A stretch of DNA of 64,000 nucleotides from positions 14,402 through 78,401 of the forward strand of contig CAZVIN010000073.1 of NCBI GenBank assembly GCA_964627255.1. Reading direction: 5' to 3'. A model generated the notes under the pieces. It did not search any database, had not been told where the DNA came from, and saw only the letters and a list, made by a program, of their open reading frames with translations. This document shows, piece by piece, positions 7,659-15,990 of this stretch (positions are counted from its first letter, which is position 1; every line of letters begins with the position of its first letter). The translations under genes were made by a program, and so were the position numbers. The stretch comes from CALLJL01 sp964627255 (GTDB lineage: Bacteria; Acidobacteriota; Aminicenantia; Aminicenantales; CALLJL01).

Positions 7659-9437
7659 GTGAATAAAGGCAATAAAGGCCAAGAAGAAACTCCGTCTGAA
7701 GCCCAGCAGCCGAGTTTAGAAACTTTACGGCACAGTGCGGCCCATCTTTTAGCTCATGCCGTTACTGACCTTTATCCCGAGACTAAATACGGTATCGGGC
7801 CGGCAGTGGAAAACGGTTTTTATTACGATTTCTATCGAGAGCAACCGTTTACTCCGGAGGATTTGGCTAAGATTGAAGGGAGAATGCACGAGCTGGCTTC
7901 GGCTGACCTACCGATTGAAAAAATTATTCTCTCGCGACAAGATGCGATGGACCTTTTCCGCCGCCGTGGCCAGAACCTGAAGGTGGAATTGATTGAAGAA
8001 AAAGCGGGCTCAGAAGTCACCTGCTACCGTCAGGGTGATTTTATTGATTTTTGCCTTGGACCTCACGTTCCCAGCACCGCCTATTTGAAAAACTTCAAAC
8101 TTCTCTCTGTGTCCGGGGCTTACTGGAAGGGTGATGAAAAGGGATTGCAGTTGCAGCGGATTTACGGGACCGCCTTTTTTACGGCTGAAGAGCTGGAACG
8201 CTATCTTCGCCTCCTTGAAGAAGCCAAAAAACGAGACCATCGCCGCTTGGGGGTCGAGCTGGACCTTTTCAGTTTTCATGAAGACTTGGGAGGCGGCTTA
8301 GTTCTCTGGCATCCTCGCGGGGCCACGGTTAGACGTCTTATCGAGAATTTTTGGCGGGAAGAACATCGGCGCGACGATTATGATTTTCTCTACACGCCGC
8401 ATATTGCTAAACTTGATGTCTGGAGAAGAAGCGGCCACACTGAATTTTACGAGGCGATGTATCCGCCAATCCGGACCGAAGGAATTGACTACCAACTTAA
8501 GCCGATGAACTGCCCTTTTCATATTATGGTTTATCAGTCTCGCCAGCGGAGTTATCGCGACTTGCCGCTTCGTTACGCTGAGTTAGGGACCGTGTATCGT
8601 TTTGAACGCGGGGGCGTGCTTCATGGCTTATTGCGGGTGCGAGGGTTTACCCAGGACGATGCTCATATCTTTTGTCGCGAAGACCAATTAGAAGAGGAAA
8701 TCCTCGGGGTAATTAATTTAGCTCGCCGACTTCTTACTGCCTTTGGCTTTACCAGCTATGATATTTTTCTTTCTACCCGGCCCGATAAATTTGTCGGCCG
8801 AATTGAAGATTGGGAGAAAGCCACGAAGGCCCTTCAGCAGGCCTTAGAAAGAGCCCAGCTGCCTTTTTCTATTGATGAGGGCGAAGGAGTTTTTTACGGC
8901 CCAAAGATTGACATCAAAATTAAGGATGCTCTCCAGCGCTCCTGGCAATGCACGACGGTTCAGTTAGATTTTAACCTGGCCGAAAGGTTCAACCTGACCT
9001 ATACGGGTGAAGACGGTGCGGCGCACCGACCATACCTAATTCATCGAGCCCTTCTCGGTTCCCTAGAGCGGTTTTTTGGGGTTTTGGTTGAACATTATAA
9101 CGGCAATTTTCCTCTCTGGCTGGCGCCGGTTCAAGTAATCCTTTTGCCGATTGCCGAAAGACATCATGAATACGCCGTCGCCCTAAAGAAAGAATTCAAG
9201 GCTAAAGGATTGAGGTGTGAGGTCGACTTGAGCCGGGAAAAGATAGGTTACAAAATTCGCGAGGCTGAAACTAATAAAATCCCGCTGATGCTCATCCTTG
9301 GTGATAAAGAATCAAGCCGGAAGACGGTTTCGCTGCGAGTCCATGGTCAGGGTGATAAAGGAGAAATGGCGGTAGAAGAATTCTTAACCCAAGTCCTTTC
9401 CTTAGACCAAAATAAATCCTTAACAATTGAATTTTGA
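7659..9437 (+). CDS. thrS: Threonyl-tRNA synthetase lacking the TGS domain
   Basis: Charges tRNA-Thr. The 592-aa protein begins almost directly in the editing domain: RHSAAHLLAHAV (about 24-35), then the Cys/His site around CLGPHVPST (about 127). Class II core motifs follow: YRFERGGVLHGLLRVRGFTQDD (motif 2 and after, split around residue 320-340) and HRALLGSLERFFG (motif 3, about 460), then the anticodon-binding domain. The usual 60-residue N-terminal TGS domain is absent; an in-frame TAG directly before the start excludes an upstream extension. Start is GTG with GGAGG nine bases upstream. No T-box leader is recognisable in the 185 bases after the tRNA. It is first in the thrS-infC-rpmI-rplT-pheS-pheT cluster. 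Confidence 0.96.
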   Translation: MNKGNKGQEETPSEAQQPSLETLRHSAAHLLAHAVTDLYPETKYGIGPAVENGFYYDFYREQPFTPEDLAKIEGRMHELASADLPIEKIILSRQDAMDLFRRRGQNLKVELIEEKAGSEVTCYRQGDFIDFCLGPHVPSTAYLKNFKLLSVSGAYWKGDEKGLQLQRIYGTAFFTAEELERYLRLLEEAKKRDHRRLGVELDLFSFHEDLGGGLVLWHPRGATVRRLIENFWREEHRRDDYDFLYTPHIAKLDVWRRSGHTEFYEAMYPPIRTEGIDYQLKPMNCPFHIMVYQSRQRSYRDLPLRYAELGTVYRFERGGVLHGLLRVRGFTQDDAHIFCREDQLEEEILGVINLARRLLTAFGFTSYDIFLSTRPDKFVGRIEDWEKATKALQQALERAQLPFSIDEGEGVFYGPKIDIKIKDALQRSWQCTTVQLDFNLAERFNLTYTGEDGAAHRPYLIHRALLGSLERFFGVLVEHYNGNFPLWLAPVQVILLPIAERHHEYAVALKKEFKAKGLRCEVDLSREKIGYKIREAETNKIPLMLILGDKESSRKTVSLRVHGQGDKGEMAVEEFLTQVLSLDQNKSLTIEF

Positions 9438-9452
9438 AGGAGGTCAAGCATT
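9437..9452 (+). promoter_or_regulatory. Ribosome binding site and AUU start codon of infC
   Basis: A near-perfect Shine-Dalgarno AAGGAGGT (9437-9444), beginning in the last base of the thrS stop codon, is followed after 5 bases by ATT (9450-9452). This ATT is in frame with the conserved IF3 N-terminus HRINEMILAREVRVI. AUU is the well-known autoregulated start codon of infC in Escherichia coli, where IF3 discriminates against its own non-canonical start. Confidence 0.8.
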
Positions 9453-10100
9453 TTTCGGAAACCAATTCCTTATCCGGTAAAAAAGGCTAAACCCCATAGG
9501 ATTAATGAAATGATTTTAGCCCGTGAGGTGCGAGTGATCGATGATGAAAAAAAACAGGTGGGCGTGCTGCCCCTTTCAGAGGCCCTAAACTTAGCGAGAC
9601 AGAAGGGTTTAGATTTGGTGGAAGTAGCACCCGAAGCCAAGCCGCCGGTGTGTCGAATCATGGATTACGGGAAGTTCCTGTATGAACAGCACAAGCGAGC
9701 TCATGAAGCTAAGAAACACCAGAAACAGTCCCAGCTTAAAGAGATCAAATTTCGGCCAAAAATCAGCGGCCATGATTATCATTTTAAGTTGAAGCACATC
9801 CAGAGGTTTCTCGAAGAGGGCAACAAAGTGAAAATTACGGTTATGCTCCGGGGCCGGGAGAAGGCTCGACCGGAGTTGGGGCAGCAGATCCTTGACCGCC
9901 TCTTGACCGATATTGCAGGCTACGGTCGGCAGGATGGAGAGACTAAGCACCATGATTGGGCTTTATCTTTATTAGTCGTCCCGACAGGAAAAACGGTGAA
10001 AACAGGAGGACAGGATGCCAAAGCTAAAAACTCACAAGGGAGCTCAGAAGAGGTTCAAAGTAACCGCCAAAAAGAAAATTCTTCGGAGCCGGGCCAATAA
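9450..10100 (+). CDS. infC: Translation initiation factor IF-3 (AUU start)
   Basis: Binds the 30S subunit, checks the start codon and initiator tRNA, and prevents 50S joining. Starting at ATT 9450 gives 216 residues with the canonical N-terminus ending in RINEMILAREVRVID. The first ATG (9510) would cut off the conserved RINE segment, and no Shine-Dalgarno precedes it. The linker GREKARPELG and the C-domain ending WALSLLVVPTGK match IF3. After that the frame continues for about 35 hydrophilic residues and overlaps rpmI by 86 bases, which is unusual; normal IF3 is about 180 aa. Gene order infC-rpmI-rplT is standard. Confidence 0.95.
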   Translation: MFRKPIPYPVKKAKPHRINEMILAREVRVIDDEKKQVGVLPLSEALNLARQKGLDLVEVAPEAKPPVCRIMDYGKFLYEQHKRAHEAKKHQKQSQLKEIKFRPKISGHDYHFKLKHIQRFLEEGNKVKITVMLRGREKARPELGQQILDRLLTDIAGYGRQDGETKHHDWALSLLVVPTGKTVKTGGQDAKAKNSQGSSEEVQSNRQKENSSEPGQ

Positions 10101-10215
10101 AAGTCATCTGCTGACGGGCAAAAGCGCCCGCCGGACCCGTCGTTTGAAGAAAAAAGCCCAGGTGGCAGCCTCAGAGAGGGCCTTGGTTAAGAAGATGCTT
10201 CCTTATGCTTTCTAA
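10015..10215 (+). CDS. rpmI: Ribosomal protein L35
   Basis: Component of the 50S subunit. The 66-aa, very basic protein starts MPKLKTHKGAQKRFKVT and contains KSHLLTGKSARRTRRLKKKA, both diagnostic of bL35; the length is normal. The Shine-Dalgarno AGGAGG sits about 5 bases before ATG, inside the infC frame, so rpmI is read in a different frame across the end of infC. rplT follows after 15 bases. Confidence 0.97.
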   Translation: MPKLKTHKGAQKRFKVTAKKKILRSRANKSHLLTGKSARRTRRLKKKAQVAASERALVKKMLPYAF

Positions 10216-10230
10216 AGAAAGGAGTTAGCG

Positions 10231-10590
10231 ATGCCGCGCGTAAAGAGGGGACCCAGAAAAAAGGAAAGACGCAAAAAGATATTAAAATTAGCCAAGGGCT
10301 ATTGGGGAGCTAAAAGTCGCAACTACCGGACCGCAAAGGAAGCGGTGGAAAAATCCCTTCTCTATGCTTACCGCGACCGTCGGAACCGAAAAAGAGATTT
10401 TCGCCGCCTCTGGATTATTCGCATCAAAGCGGCCTCGGAAGCCAACGGACTTAGCTATAACCGTTTTATCCATGGGTTAAAAAAACTGGGAGTCGAGCTC
10501 GACCGACGGGTGTTAGCCGAGTTAGCCGTGCAAAACCCCGCGACTTTTCGCCGAATTGTGGAACGCATTAAGGAGGCTATTGCGGCTTAA
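10231..10590 (+). CDS. rplT: Ribosomal protein L20
   Basis: 50S assembly protein that binds 23S rRNA and in several bacteria represses its own operon. The 119-aa product begins MPRVKRGPRKKERRKKILK and contains AKGYWGAKSRNYRTAKEAV and LWIIRIKAASEANGLSYNRF, all classical bL20 text. It is preceded by AAAGGAG six to seven bases from ATG. pheS starts one base after its stop. No separate L20 leader pseudoknot could be recognised by eye. Confidence 0.97.
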   Translation: MPRVKRGPRKKERRKKILKLAKGYWGAKSRNYRTAKEAVEKSLLYAYRDRRNRKRDFRRLWIIRIKAASEANGLSYNRFIHGLKKLGVELDRRVLAELAVQNPATFRRIVERIKEAIAA

Positions 10591-10591
10591 G

Positions 10592-11629
10592 ATGAAGACA
10601 GTTCAGGAAGAAATCGAGGCCTGCCGTCAGGCGTTTCAGGCGGCCCTGGTAAAAATAAAAGATAAGGCTTCTCTTGAAGAAACCAGAGCTGATTTTTTGG
10701 GGAGAAAAAGAGGCCGGCTAACCGCTCTTTTTGAAGCATTCAAAAACCTACCGGCGGAGGAGAAACCGGTCATCGGTCGAGAACTTAACGCTCTTAAAGC
10801 GGAATTCTTGCAGGCCTTGGAAGCGAAAGAAAAGGATTTTTCCCGAGAGAAAGGTGAAAAAAAAGAAAGCCTGGACTTAACTCTCCCCGGCAAGCAGCGT
10901 TCCTTGGGTTCGCCTCATCCAGTTAAGCTTTTTTTGGAAGAGATAGCCAAAATTTTTTTGACCATGGGTTTTGCGATTGAGGAAGGGCCAGAAATTGAGA
11001 CCGATTATTACAATTTCGAAGCCCTGAATTTCCCGCCGCACCACCCCGCTCGGGATAGTTGGGATACGCTTTATTTAAGCGAAGGCTGGCTGCTTAGAAC
11101 CCACACCTCCCCAGTTCAAGTACGCGTTATGGAAAGGCAACGGCCGCCTATTCGGATTATCGTGCCTGGCCGCGTTTTTCGCCGCGAAGCCATCGACCCC
11201 ACGCATCTGCCGATGTTTTATCAGGTCGAAGGACTGTTGGTCGACGAAGGGGTGAGCTTTGCCCACCTTAAAGGAACCTTAGAATATTTTCTCCGGGCTC
11301 TTTTCGGCGAAAAAACCAAAGTGCGTTTCCGGCCAAGTTTCTTCCCTTTTACCGAGCCTTCGGCTGAGGTAGACATCGAGTGTACAGTTTGCCAGGGGCG
11401 GCTACCGTCGTGTTCTGTCTGTGGCGGGTCTGGGTGGAAAGAAGTGTTAGGTGCAGGCATGGTTGACCCGCAGGTTTTAAAAAATGTTAACATTGACCCT
11501 GAACGCTATTCAGGCTGGGCTTTTGGCCTGGGGATTGAGCGCACTGCCATGCTCTTTTTCGGCATCAATGATATGCGCCATTTTTATGAAAACGATTTAC
11601 GCTTCCTGAGACAGTTTCGAAGACAATGA
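10592..11629 (+). CDS. pheS: Phenylalanyl-tRNA synthetase alpha subunit
   Basis: Catalytic subunit of the (alpha-beta)2 enzyme. The start chosen is ATG 10592 (MKTVQEEIEAC), which directly follows the rplT stop; a longer frame from 10556 would overlap rplT and adds non-homologous residues. The 345-aa protein has an N-terminal coiled coil for tRNA contact, then a class II core with FAIEEGPEIETDYYNFEALN, LLRTHTSPVQVR, FRREAIDPTHLPMFYQVEG and the C-terminal GLGIERTAML motif 3. Four cysteines (CTVCQ and CSVCGGSGW) form the zinc-type loop seen in many PheS. It overlaps pheT by 4 bases (ATGA). Confidence 0.97.
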   Translation: MKTVQEEIEACRQAFQAALVKIKDKASLEETRADFLGRKRGRLTALFEAFKNLPAEEKPVIGRELNALKAEFLQALEAKEKDFSREKGEKKESLDLTLPGKQRSLGSPHPVKLFLEEIAKIFLTMGFAIEEGPEIETDYYNFEALNFPPHHPARDSWDTLYLSEGWLLRTHTSPVQVRVMERQRPPIRIIVPGRVFRREAIDPTHLPMFYQVEGLLVDEGVSFAHLKGTLEYFLRALFGEKTKVRFRPSFFPFTEPSAEVDIECTVCQGRLPSCSVCGGSGWKEVLGAGMVDPQVLKNVNIDPERYSGWAFGLGIERTAMLFFGINDMRHFYENDLRFLRQFRRQ

Positions 11630-13680
11630 AAATTAGTTATGACTGGCTGAAGGATTTCATCGACCTTCCTTTGTCTCCATCGGAGCTCGTGGGCTTGCTC
11701 AATCATTTAGGCTTGATGGTAGAGAAGGTAGAGGAGAAAGAGGGAGAGATTGTTCTTGAAATAGAGACCTACGCTAACCGACCTGATACGCTGGGCCACT
11801 TGGGAATAGCTCGAGAAGTGGCTGCGGCCTTAAAAATTAAATTGAAAGAGAAGCCTTGGCCGGTCAAAGAAATTCCTGTTCTTAGCTCCAGTTTAATCAG
11901 TGTTGAAATCTTTGACCCTGACCTTTGCCCCCGCTATTGCGGGGTCGTGGTCCGGGAGGTCAAGGTTGGTCCCTCGCCCGCCTGGCTGAAACGTCGCTTG
12001 GAAGCCGTCGGTTTGAGGTCAATCAATAACGTGGTAGATGTAACTAATTATGTCCTAATGGCCACCGGCCAGCCTATTCATGCCTTTGACCTCAGCCGGC
12101 TGGCCGGGCCGAGAATTGTCGTGCGCCGAGCCCGAAAAGGGGAGAAGCTCCGGATTCTTGGCGGGGTCATTGTCGACCTTCCACCTGAAAGCCTGGTAAT
12201 CGCCGACGCCGAAAAACCTGTCGCTTTGGCGGGAATAATCGGGGGCGAAGATTCAGCGGTAACTGAAACTACTGCTGATGTCTTCATCGAGAGCGCGTGT
12301 TTTAATCCTATCTCAGTCCGGCAGACAAGGCAGCGGTTGGGCTTAGACACTGACGCTGCTTATCGTTTTGAGCGCGGGTCTGATATTTCTTACCCTCCGG
12401 CAGCCGCTCGTTTAGCCGCTTCCTTGCTAACAGAATTTGGCGGCAAAATGACCCAGGGCGTTATCGACATCTATCCCCAGCCTTATCGCCCGAAAGAAAT
12501 CCTCCTCCGATTGAACCGGGTCGAAGAGCTTCTCGGGGTTAAAATAGAGAGGGATTTTATCAGCTCTCTGCTCCTGTTTCTTGGTTTCGAGACGCAAAGT
12601 TTGAACGAGTCAAGCTTTTTGGTCCGCATTCCCAGCCACCGCGTCGATATTGAGAGAGAAGCTGACCTTATCGAAGAGGTCGCCCGCTTTTATGGCTATG
12701 ACCGTATTCCTTCCGTTCTTCCCCCGCTCAAGGTGCTCGAACGGCCGCCGGAGCGGTGGCGGGAACAGGTTGAAAAGCTAAGGCTTACTCTTTTCCATCA
12801 AGGCTTTGACGAAGTCCTGAATTTTAGTTTTTCTGACCCCGAAAAAGAAAAGGCGTTTAACACCGGCTTTCAACCCATAAGCCTCAGCAACCCCCTTTCC
12901 CAGCGTTACTCGCTATTGAGAACCACTCTCTTGGGCGGTCTTTTAGAAAATATTGCCTATAATCAAAAGCGCGGGGCGGCCGGAGTCAACATTTTTGAGC
13001 TGGGCAACATTTACTATTATGATAATAGTTCCCCTGCAGAAAAATTTTACTTGGCCCTCGCCGCTAACGGCTGGGTGGATGAACCCGGCTGGGCTGGCCA
13101 AGGTGAAAAAGCTGATTTCTTTTATTTAAAAGGGACCTGTGAACTCCTGTTGCGGGAGCTCAGGTATGAACCTTTTTCTTTTCGACTGACTGAGCATTCC
13201 TTTTTTGATGCCCAATCCTGTCTGAGCCTGGAAGTTAAAGGAGATGTAGTTGGCTATTTGGGGAGGATAAAGCCAGAGCTCATGGCTTTGTTTGAAGTGG
13301 AAGGAGAGGTTTTGGCCGCAGAGATTAACCTGTCACTTCTTCTTTCTAAACAACCCCGTCCATTTAGCTATGTACCTGTAGCTCGTTTCCCGGCTATAAT
13401 CCGGGATATCTCATTTGTCGTTCCTGATGAGATACCCTATGAGACGATTCGGCAATCTATCGAGAATCTTAACTTGCCCCATTTAGAAAGCTTTGCCCTT
13501 GTCGACCGTTTCGCCAGTCCTAAATTGGGAGAAAACGTTGTCAGCATTACCCTGCGGTTTATTTATCGCCATCCCCACCGGACTCTTTTGACTGAAGAAG
13601 CAGACCGCTTAGATAGCCGCGTTATTAGCCATCTCCGCTCTACTTTCCAGGCGAAATTAAGAGAAGGAGGCGCCAATTGA
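11626..13680 (+). CDS. pheT: Phenylalanyl-tRNA synthetase beta subunit, short form
   Basis: At 684 aa it is about 110 residues shorter than the E. coli subunit. After the first 35 residues (MKISYDWLKDFIDLPLS onward) the text goes straight to EIETYANRPDTLGHLGIAREV, so the N-terminal OB-fold tRNA-binding domain is missing. B3/B4 editing-type domain (VGLRSINNVVDVTNYVL, HAFDL), B5 domain (LIEEVARFYGYDRIP), the inactive synthetase core and the C-terminal anticodon-binding FDX-ACB domain (ARFPAIIRDISFVV) are all present. Short PheT forms are known in other lineages. It starts inside the pheS stop and its own stop overlaps the next TTG start. Confidence 0.96.
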   Translation: MKISYDWLKDFIDLPLSPSELVGLLNHLGLMVEKVEEKEGEIVLEIETYANRPDTLGHLGIAREVAAALKIKLKEKPWPVKEIPVLSSSLISVEIFDPDLCPRYCGVVVREVKVGPSPAWLKRRLEAVGLRSINNVVDVTNYVLMATGQPIHAFDLSRLAGPRIVVRRARKGEKLRILGGVIVDLPPESLVIADAEKPVALAGIIGGEDSAVTETTADVFIESACFNPISVRQTRQRLGLDTDAAYRFERGSDISYPPAAARLAASLLTEFGGKMTQGVIDIYPQPYRPKEILLRLNRVEELLGVKIERDFISSLLLFLGFETQSLNESSFLVRIPSHRVDIEREADLIEEVARFYGYDRIPSVLPPLKVLERPPERWREQVEKLRLTLFHQGFDEVLNFSFSDPEKEKAFNTGFQPISLSNPLSQRYSLLRTTLLGGLLENIAYNQKRGAAGVNIFELGNIYYYDNSSPAEKFYLALAANGWVDEPGWAGQGEKADFFYLKGTCELLLRELRYEPFSFRLTEHSFFDAQSCLSLEVKGDVVGYLGRIKPELMALFEVEGEVLAAEINLSLLLSKQPRPFSYVPVARFPAIIRDISFVVPDEIPYETIRQSIENLNLPHLESFALVDRFASPKLGENVVSITLRFIYRHPHRTLLTEEADRLDSRVISHLRSTFQAKLREGGAN

Positions 13681-13937
13681 CTTCTGAAATGGAAAGAATT
13701 ACAATCCTGGAGGGGAAGATAGGACAAATAATAGAATATATTAACCGACTAACCAACGAGAATGAAAAGTTGCGGCAGCAGGTAAAGGAACTTAAAGCTA
13801 ATTTAAAAGATTATGATGAGCAAGCCAAAAAGCTGGCTCGACTTCAGGAAGAAATGGAAAAATACCGGGGCGAGAGGGAAATGTTGAAGGAAAAGGTCGA
13901 GGCGCTAATTAATCAAATCGATAAACTTGGCCTTTAA
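13677..13937 (+). CDS. Small coiled-coil protein (ZapB-like)
   Basis: 86 residues that are almost entirely heptad coiled coil (EGKIGQIIEYINRLTNENEK and on). The start is TTG 13677, overlapping the pheT stop, with a strong Shine-Dalgarno GAAGGAGG six bases upstream. The stop codon overlaps the zapA ATG (TAATG). Short coiled-coil proteins directly before zapA are frequent between pheT and zapA and may act with ZapA and FtsZ in divisome assembly, similar in shape to ZapB. This role is inferred from position and coiled-coil nature only. Confidence 0.75.
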   Translation: MTSEMERITILEGKIGQIIEYINRLTNENEKLRQQVKELKANLKDYDEQAKKLARLQEEMEKYRGEREMLKEKVEALINQIDKLGL

Positions 13938-14260
13938 TGGACAAAATTATTGAAATCGAAATTTTTCGTCAAAAATATAAAATTCGGGTCAAAGGAGATG
14001 AGGACGAAAAGTACGTTAGCCTCTTGACTTCTTATGTGGACCAAAAAATGCACGAGGTAGCCGTGAAATCTAAGTCATCCGACAGTCTAAAGATCGCTGT
14101 CTTGACCGCCTTGAACATTGCTGACGATTATTTTGTTACCAAGAGGCAATTAGACGAGCTTAACCGTGTCCTCTCCCGCTTGGAGAGGGAAATCGGCGAG
14201 GTGGAAACTCGGCTTGACGAATATGGAAGGAACTATGACTCTGTCGATAAAAGTTCGTGA
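13937..14260 (+). CDS. zapA: Cell division protein ZapA
   Basis: FtsZ-ring-associated protein that cross-links FtsZ filaments. The 107-aa product has the ZapA N-terminal beta-hairpin fold (IEIEIFRQKYKIRVKGDEDEKYV, residues about 4-26), the conserved helix KIAVLTALNIADDYF (about 52-66) and a C-terminal coiled coil. It overlaps the preceding coiled-coil gene by one base. In proteobacteria the 6S RNA gene often follows zapA; I looked at 14261-14427 and could not fold a convincing 6S RNA. Confidence 0.9.
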   Translation: MDKIIEIEIFRQKYKIRVKGDEDEKYVSLLTSYVDQKMHEVAVKSKSSDSLKIAVLTALNIADDYFVTKRQLDELNRVLSRLEREIGEVETRLDEYGRNYDSVDKSS

Positions 14261-14427
14261 TTTTTTAGGGGACAATAGGCATTGCCTGGTAATAGATAAG
14301 CTGACCCCTAAAGACTTGGGGTTAGCGGTGACAGGGATTTTGTCTATTCCCGTTTAATGTAGGTTTTTGCCGCCTCCGCCTCTCGCCCTTTTTCTCCTTT
14401 GGTTCGAAGCTTGAGGAGGTAGAGAAG

Positions 14428-15990
14428 GTGAATATAGCGTTATTGTTGGGCGGTGGAGCGCTTTTTCTTTGGATTTTATCCGTAATCTTTTTTCTGGTTA
14501 AAAGAAAATCCGGGGTTCGCTATTTTTTATGGGCTCAGAAAGAAGCCGAAGAAAACTTAAAGAAGGCCAAAGAGGAGGCGAACCGAATTATTCGGGAGGC
14601 AGAAGAGGAGGTTAAGGAAAAGCAGCAGAGTCTCGAGGCTGAACTAGAACGCCAAACCAGGGAGAGACGGCGCAAAATCAATGAACTCGAAAGACGTCTC
14701 TTACATAAAGAGGAACAGTTAGAAAGACGGCTTCAGAATTTAGAGCGCCGGGAAAGAGACCTTTCAACTCGGGAAAGGCGGATTGTCCAGAAGGAAAAAG
14801 AAATAGAAATCCAGGAAGAAAGAGTCAATGCTCTGGTCAAGAGAGCGGCCGAGGAGCTTGAAAGAATCTCGGGTCTGACCCAAGAAGAAGCCAAAAATCT
14901 GTTGCTCAAGCGCCTCGAGGACGAAGCCAAGCTGGAATCAGCCCAGCTTCTCCGCCGGTTAGAGGAGGAAACGCGCGAAAAAAGCAACCTTTTGGCACGG
15001 GAGATTATCAGCCAGGCGATTCAGCGTTCCGCGGCTGAGCACGTCGTGGAAACCACCGTGTCAGTAGTTGATTTGCCTTCTGAAGATATGAAGGGCCGGA
15101 TAATTGGCCGCGAGGGGCGGAATATTCGAGCCTTAGAAATGGCGACGGGTGTGGATATCATTGTCGATGATACGCCGGAAGCGGTGATCCTTTCCAGTTT
15201 TGACCCGATTCGACGGGAATTGGCTCGGCTGGCCATCCAGAAGTTAGTTGTTGACGGCCGGATTCATCCCGCCCGCATAGAGGAAGTAGTCGAGCAAGTC
15301 AAGGCTGAGCTGGAAGAAAAGATTAAGCAAGAGGGTGAGGGTGTGGCCCTAGAATTAAAAGTTCAGAACCTCCATCCAGAGCTGATTAAATTGATAGGAA
15401 AACTAAAGTATCGAACCAGTTACGGCCAGAATGTGCTGCAGCATTCCAAGGAAGTTGCTTATCTGGCGGCGCTGATGGCCCGGGAGCTGGGGGTGGATGC
15501 CGAGGTGGCTCTGAGAGCTGGTCTGCTTCATGATATTGGCAAGGCGGTTGACCGGGAAGTGGAGGGAACGCACACCGAACTTAGCGTCGAGTTAGCTAAA
15601 AAGTATGGTGAATCAGCGGCTGTTGTTCAGGCCATTGCCTCCCACCACCGGGACATTGATTTCCCTTCGGTCGAAGCTGTTTTGGTCCAGGCAGCTGATA
15701 CTCTTTCCGCCGCCAGGCCCGGAGCCAGGAGAGAACTCTTAGAAACCTATATCCAGAGACTCCAGAAACTGGAGGAAATTGCTAACTCCTTCGAGGGAGT
15801 GAATAAGAGTTTTGCTTTGCAGGCCGGCCGGGAAATTAGAATCATCGTCGATAGCCAGAAAATCTCTGATGACCGAGCCCTGCTTATTGCTAAAGAAATT
15901 GCCCAAAGAATCAAGGAAGAGTTGGATTATCCTGGCCAGATTAAAGTCACGGTGATTCGAGAAACAAGGGCTGTGGAATATGCGCGATAA
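14428..15990 (+). CDS. rny: Ribonuclease Y
   Basis: Membrane-anchored endoribonuclease that starts mRNA decay. The 520-aa protein has an N-terminal transmembrane helix (residues about 3-24), a long Glu/Arg/Lys-rich coiled coil (about 35-190), a KH domain with the loop KGRIIGREGRNIRALE (about 221-236) and an HD domain with the catalytic LLHDIGKAVD (about 369-378). The start is GTG 14428 with GAGGAGGT-like Shine-Dalgarno (TTGAGGAGG). It is the likely counterpart of RNase E in this organism. It overlaps ymdB by 11 bases, the usual rny-ymdB pairing. Confidence 0.97.
   Translation: MNIALLLGGGALFLWILSVIFFLVKRKSGVRYFLWAQKEAEENLKKAKEEANRIIREAEEEVKEKQQSLEAELERQTRERRRKINELERRLLHKEEQLERRLQNLERRERDLSTRERRIVQKEKEIEIQEERVNALVKRAAEELERISGLTQEEAKNLLLKRLEDEAKLESAQLLRRLEEETREKSNLLAREIISQAIQRSAAEHVVETTVSVVDLPSEDMKGRIIGREGRNIRALEMATGVDIIVDDTPEAVILSSFDPIRRELARLAIQKLVVDGRIHPARIEEVVEQVKAELEEKIKQEGEGVALELKVQNLHPELIKLIGKLKYRTSYGQNVLQHSKEVAYLAALMARELGVDAEVALRAGLLHDIGKAVDREVEGTHTELSVELAKKYGESAAVVQAIASHHRDIDFPSVEAVLVQAADTLSAARPGARRELLETYIQRLQKLEEIANSFEGVNKSFALQAGREIRIIVDSQKISDDRALLIAKEIAQRIKEELDYPGQIKVTVIRETRAVEYAR

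Noticed and set aside
14235..14357. 40-codon ORF after zapA with GAAGGA before ATG
   Set aside because: Short, overlaps zapA end, no family character, and an imperfect hairpin (14301-14325) overlaps it. Possible but not supported enough.
14261..14427. 6S RNA expected after zapA
   Set aside because: Could not fold a long 6S-like stem with central bubble; only short hairpins are visible.
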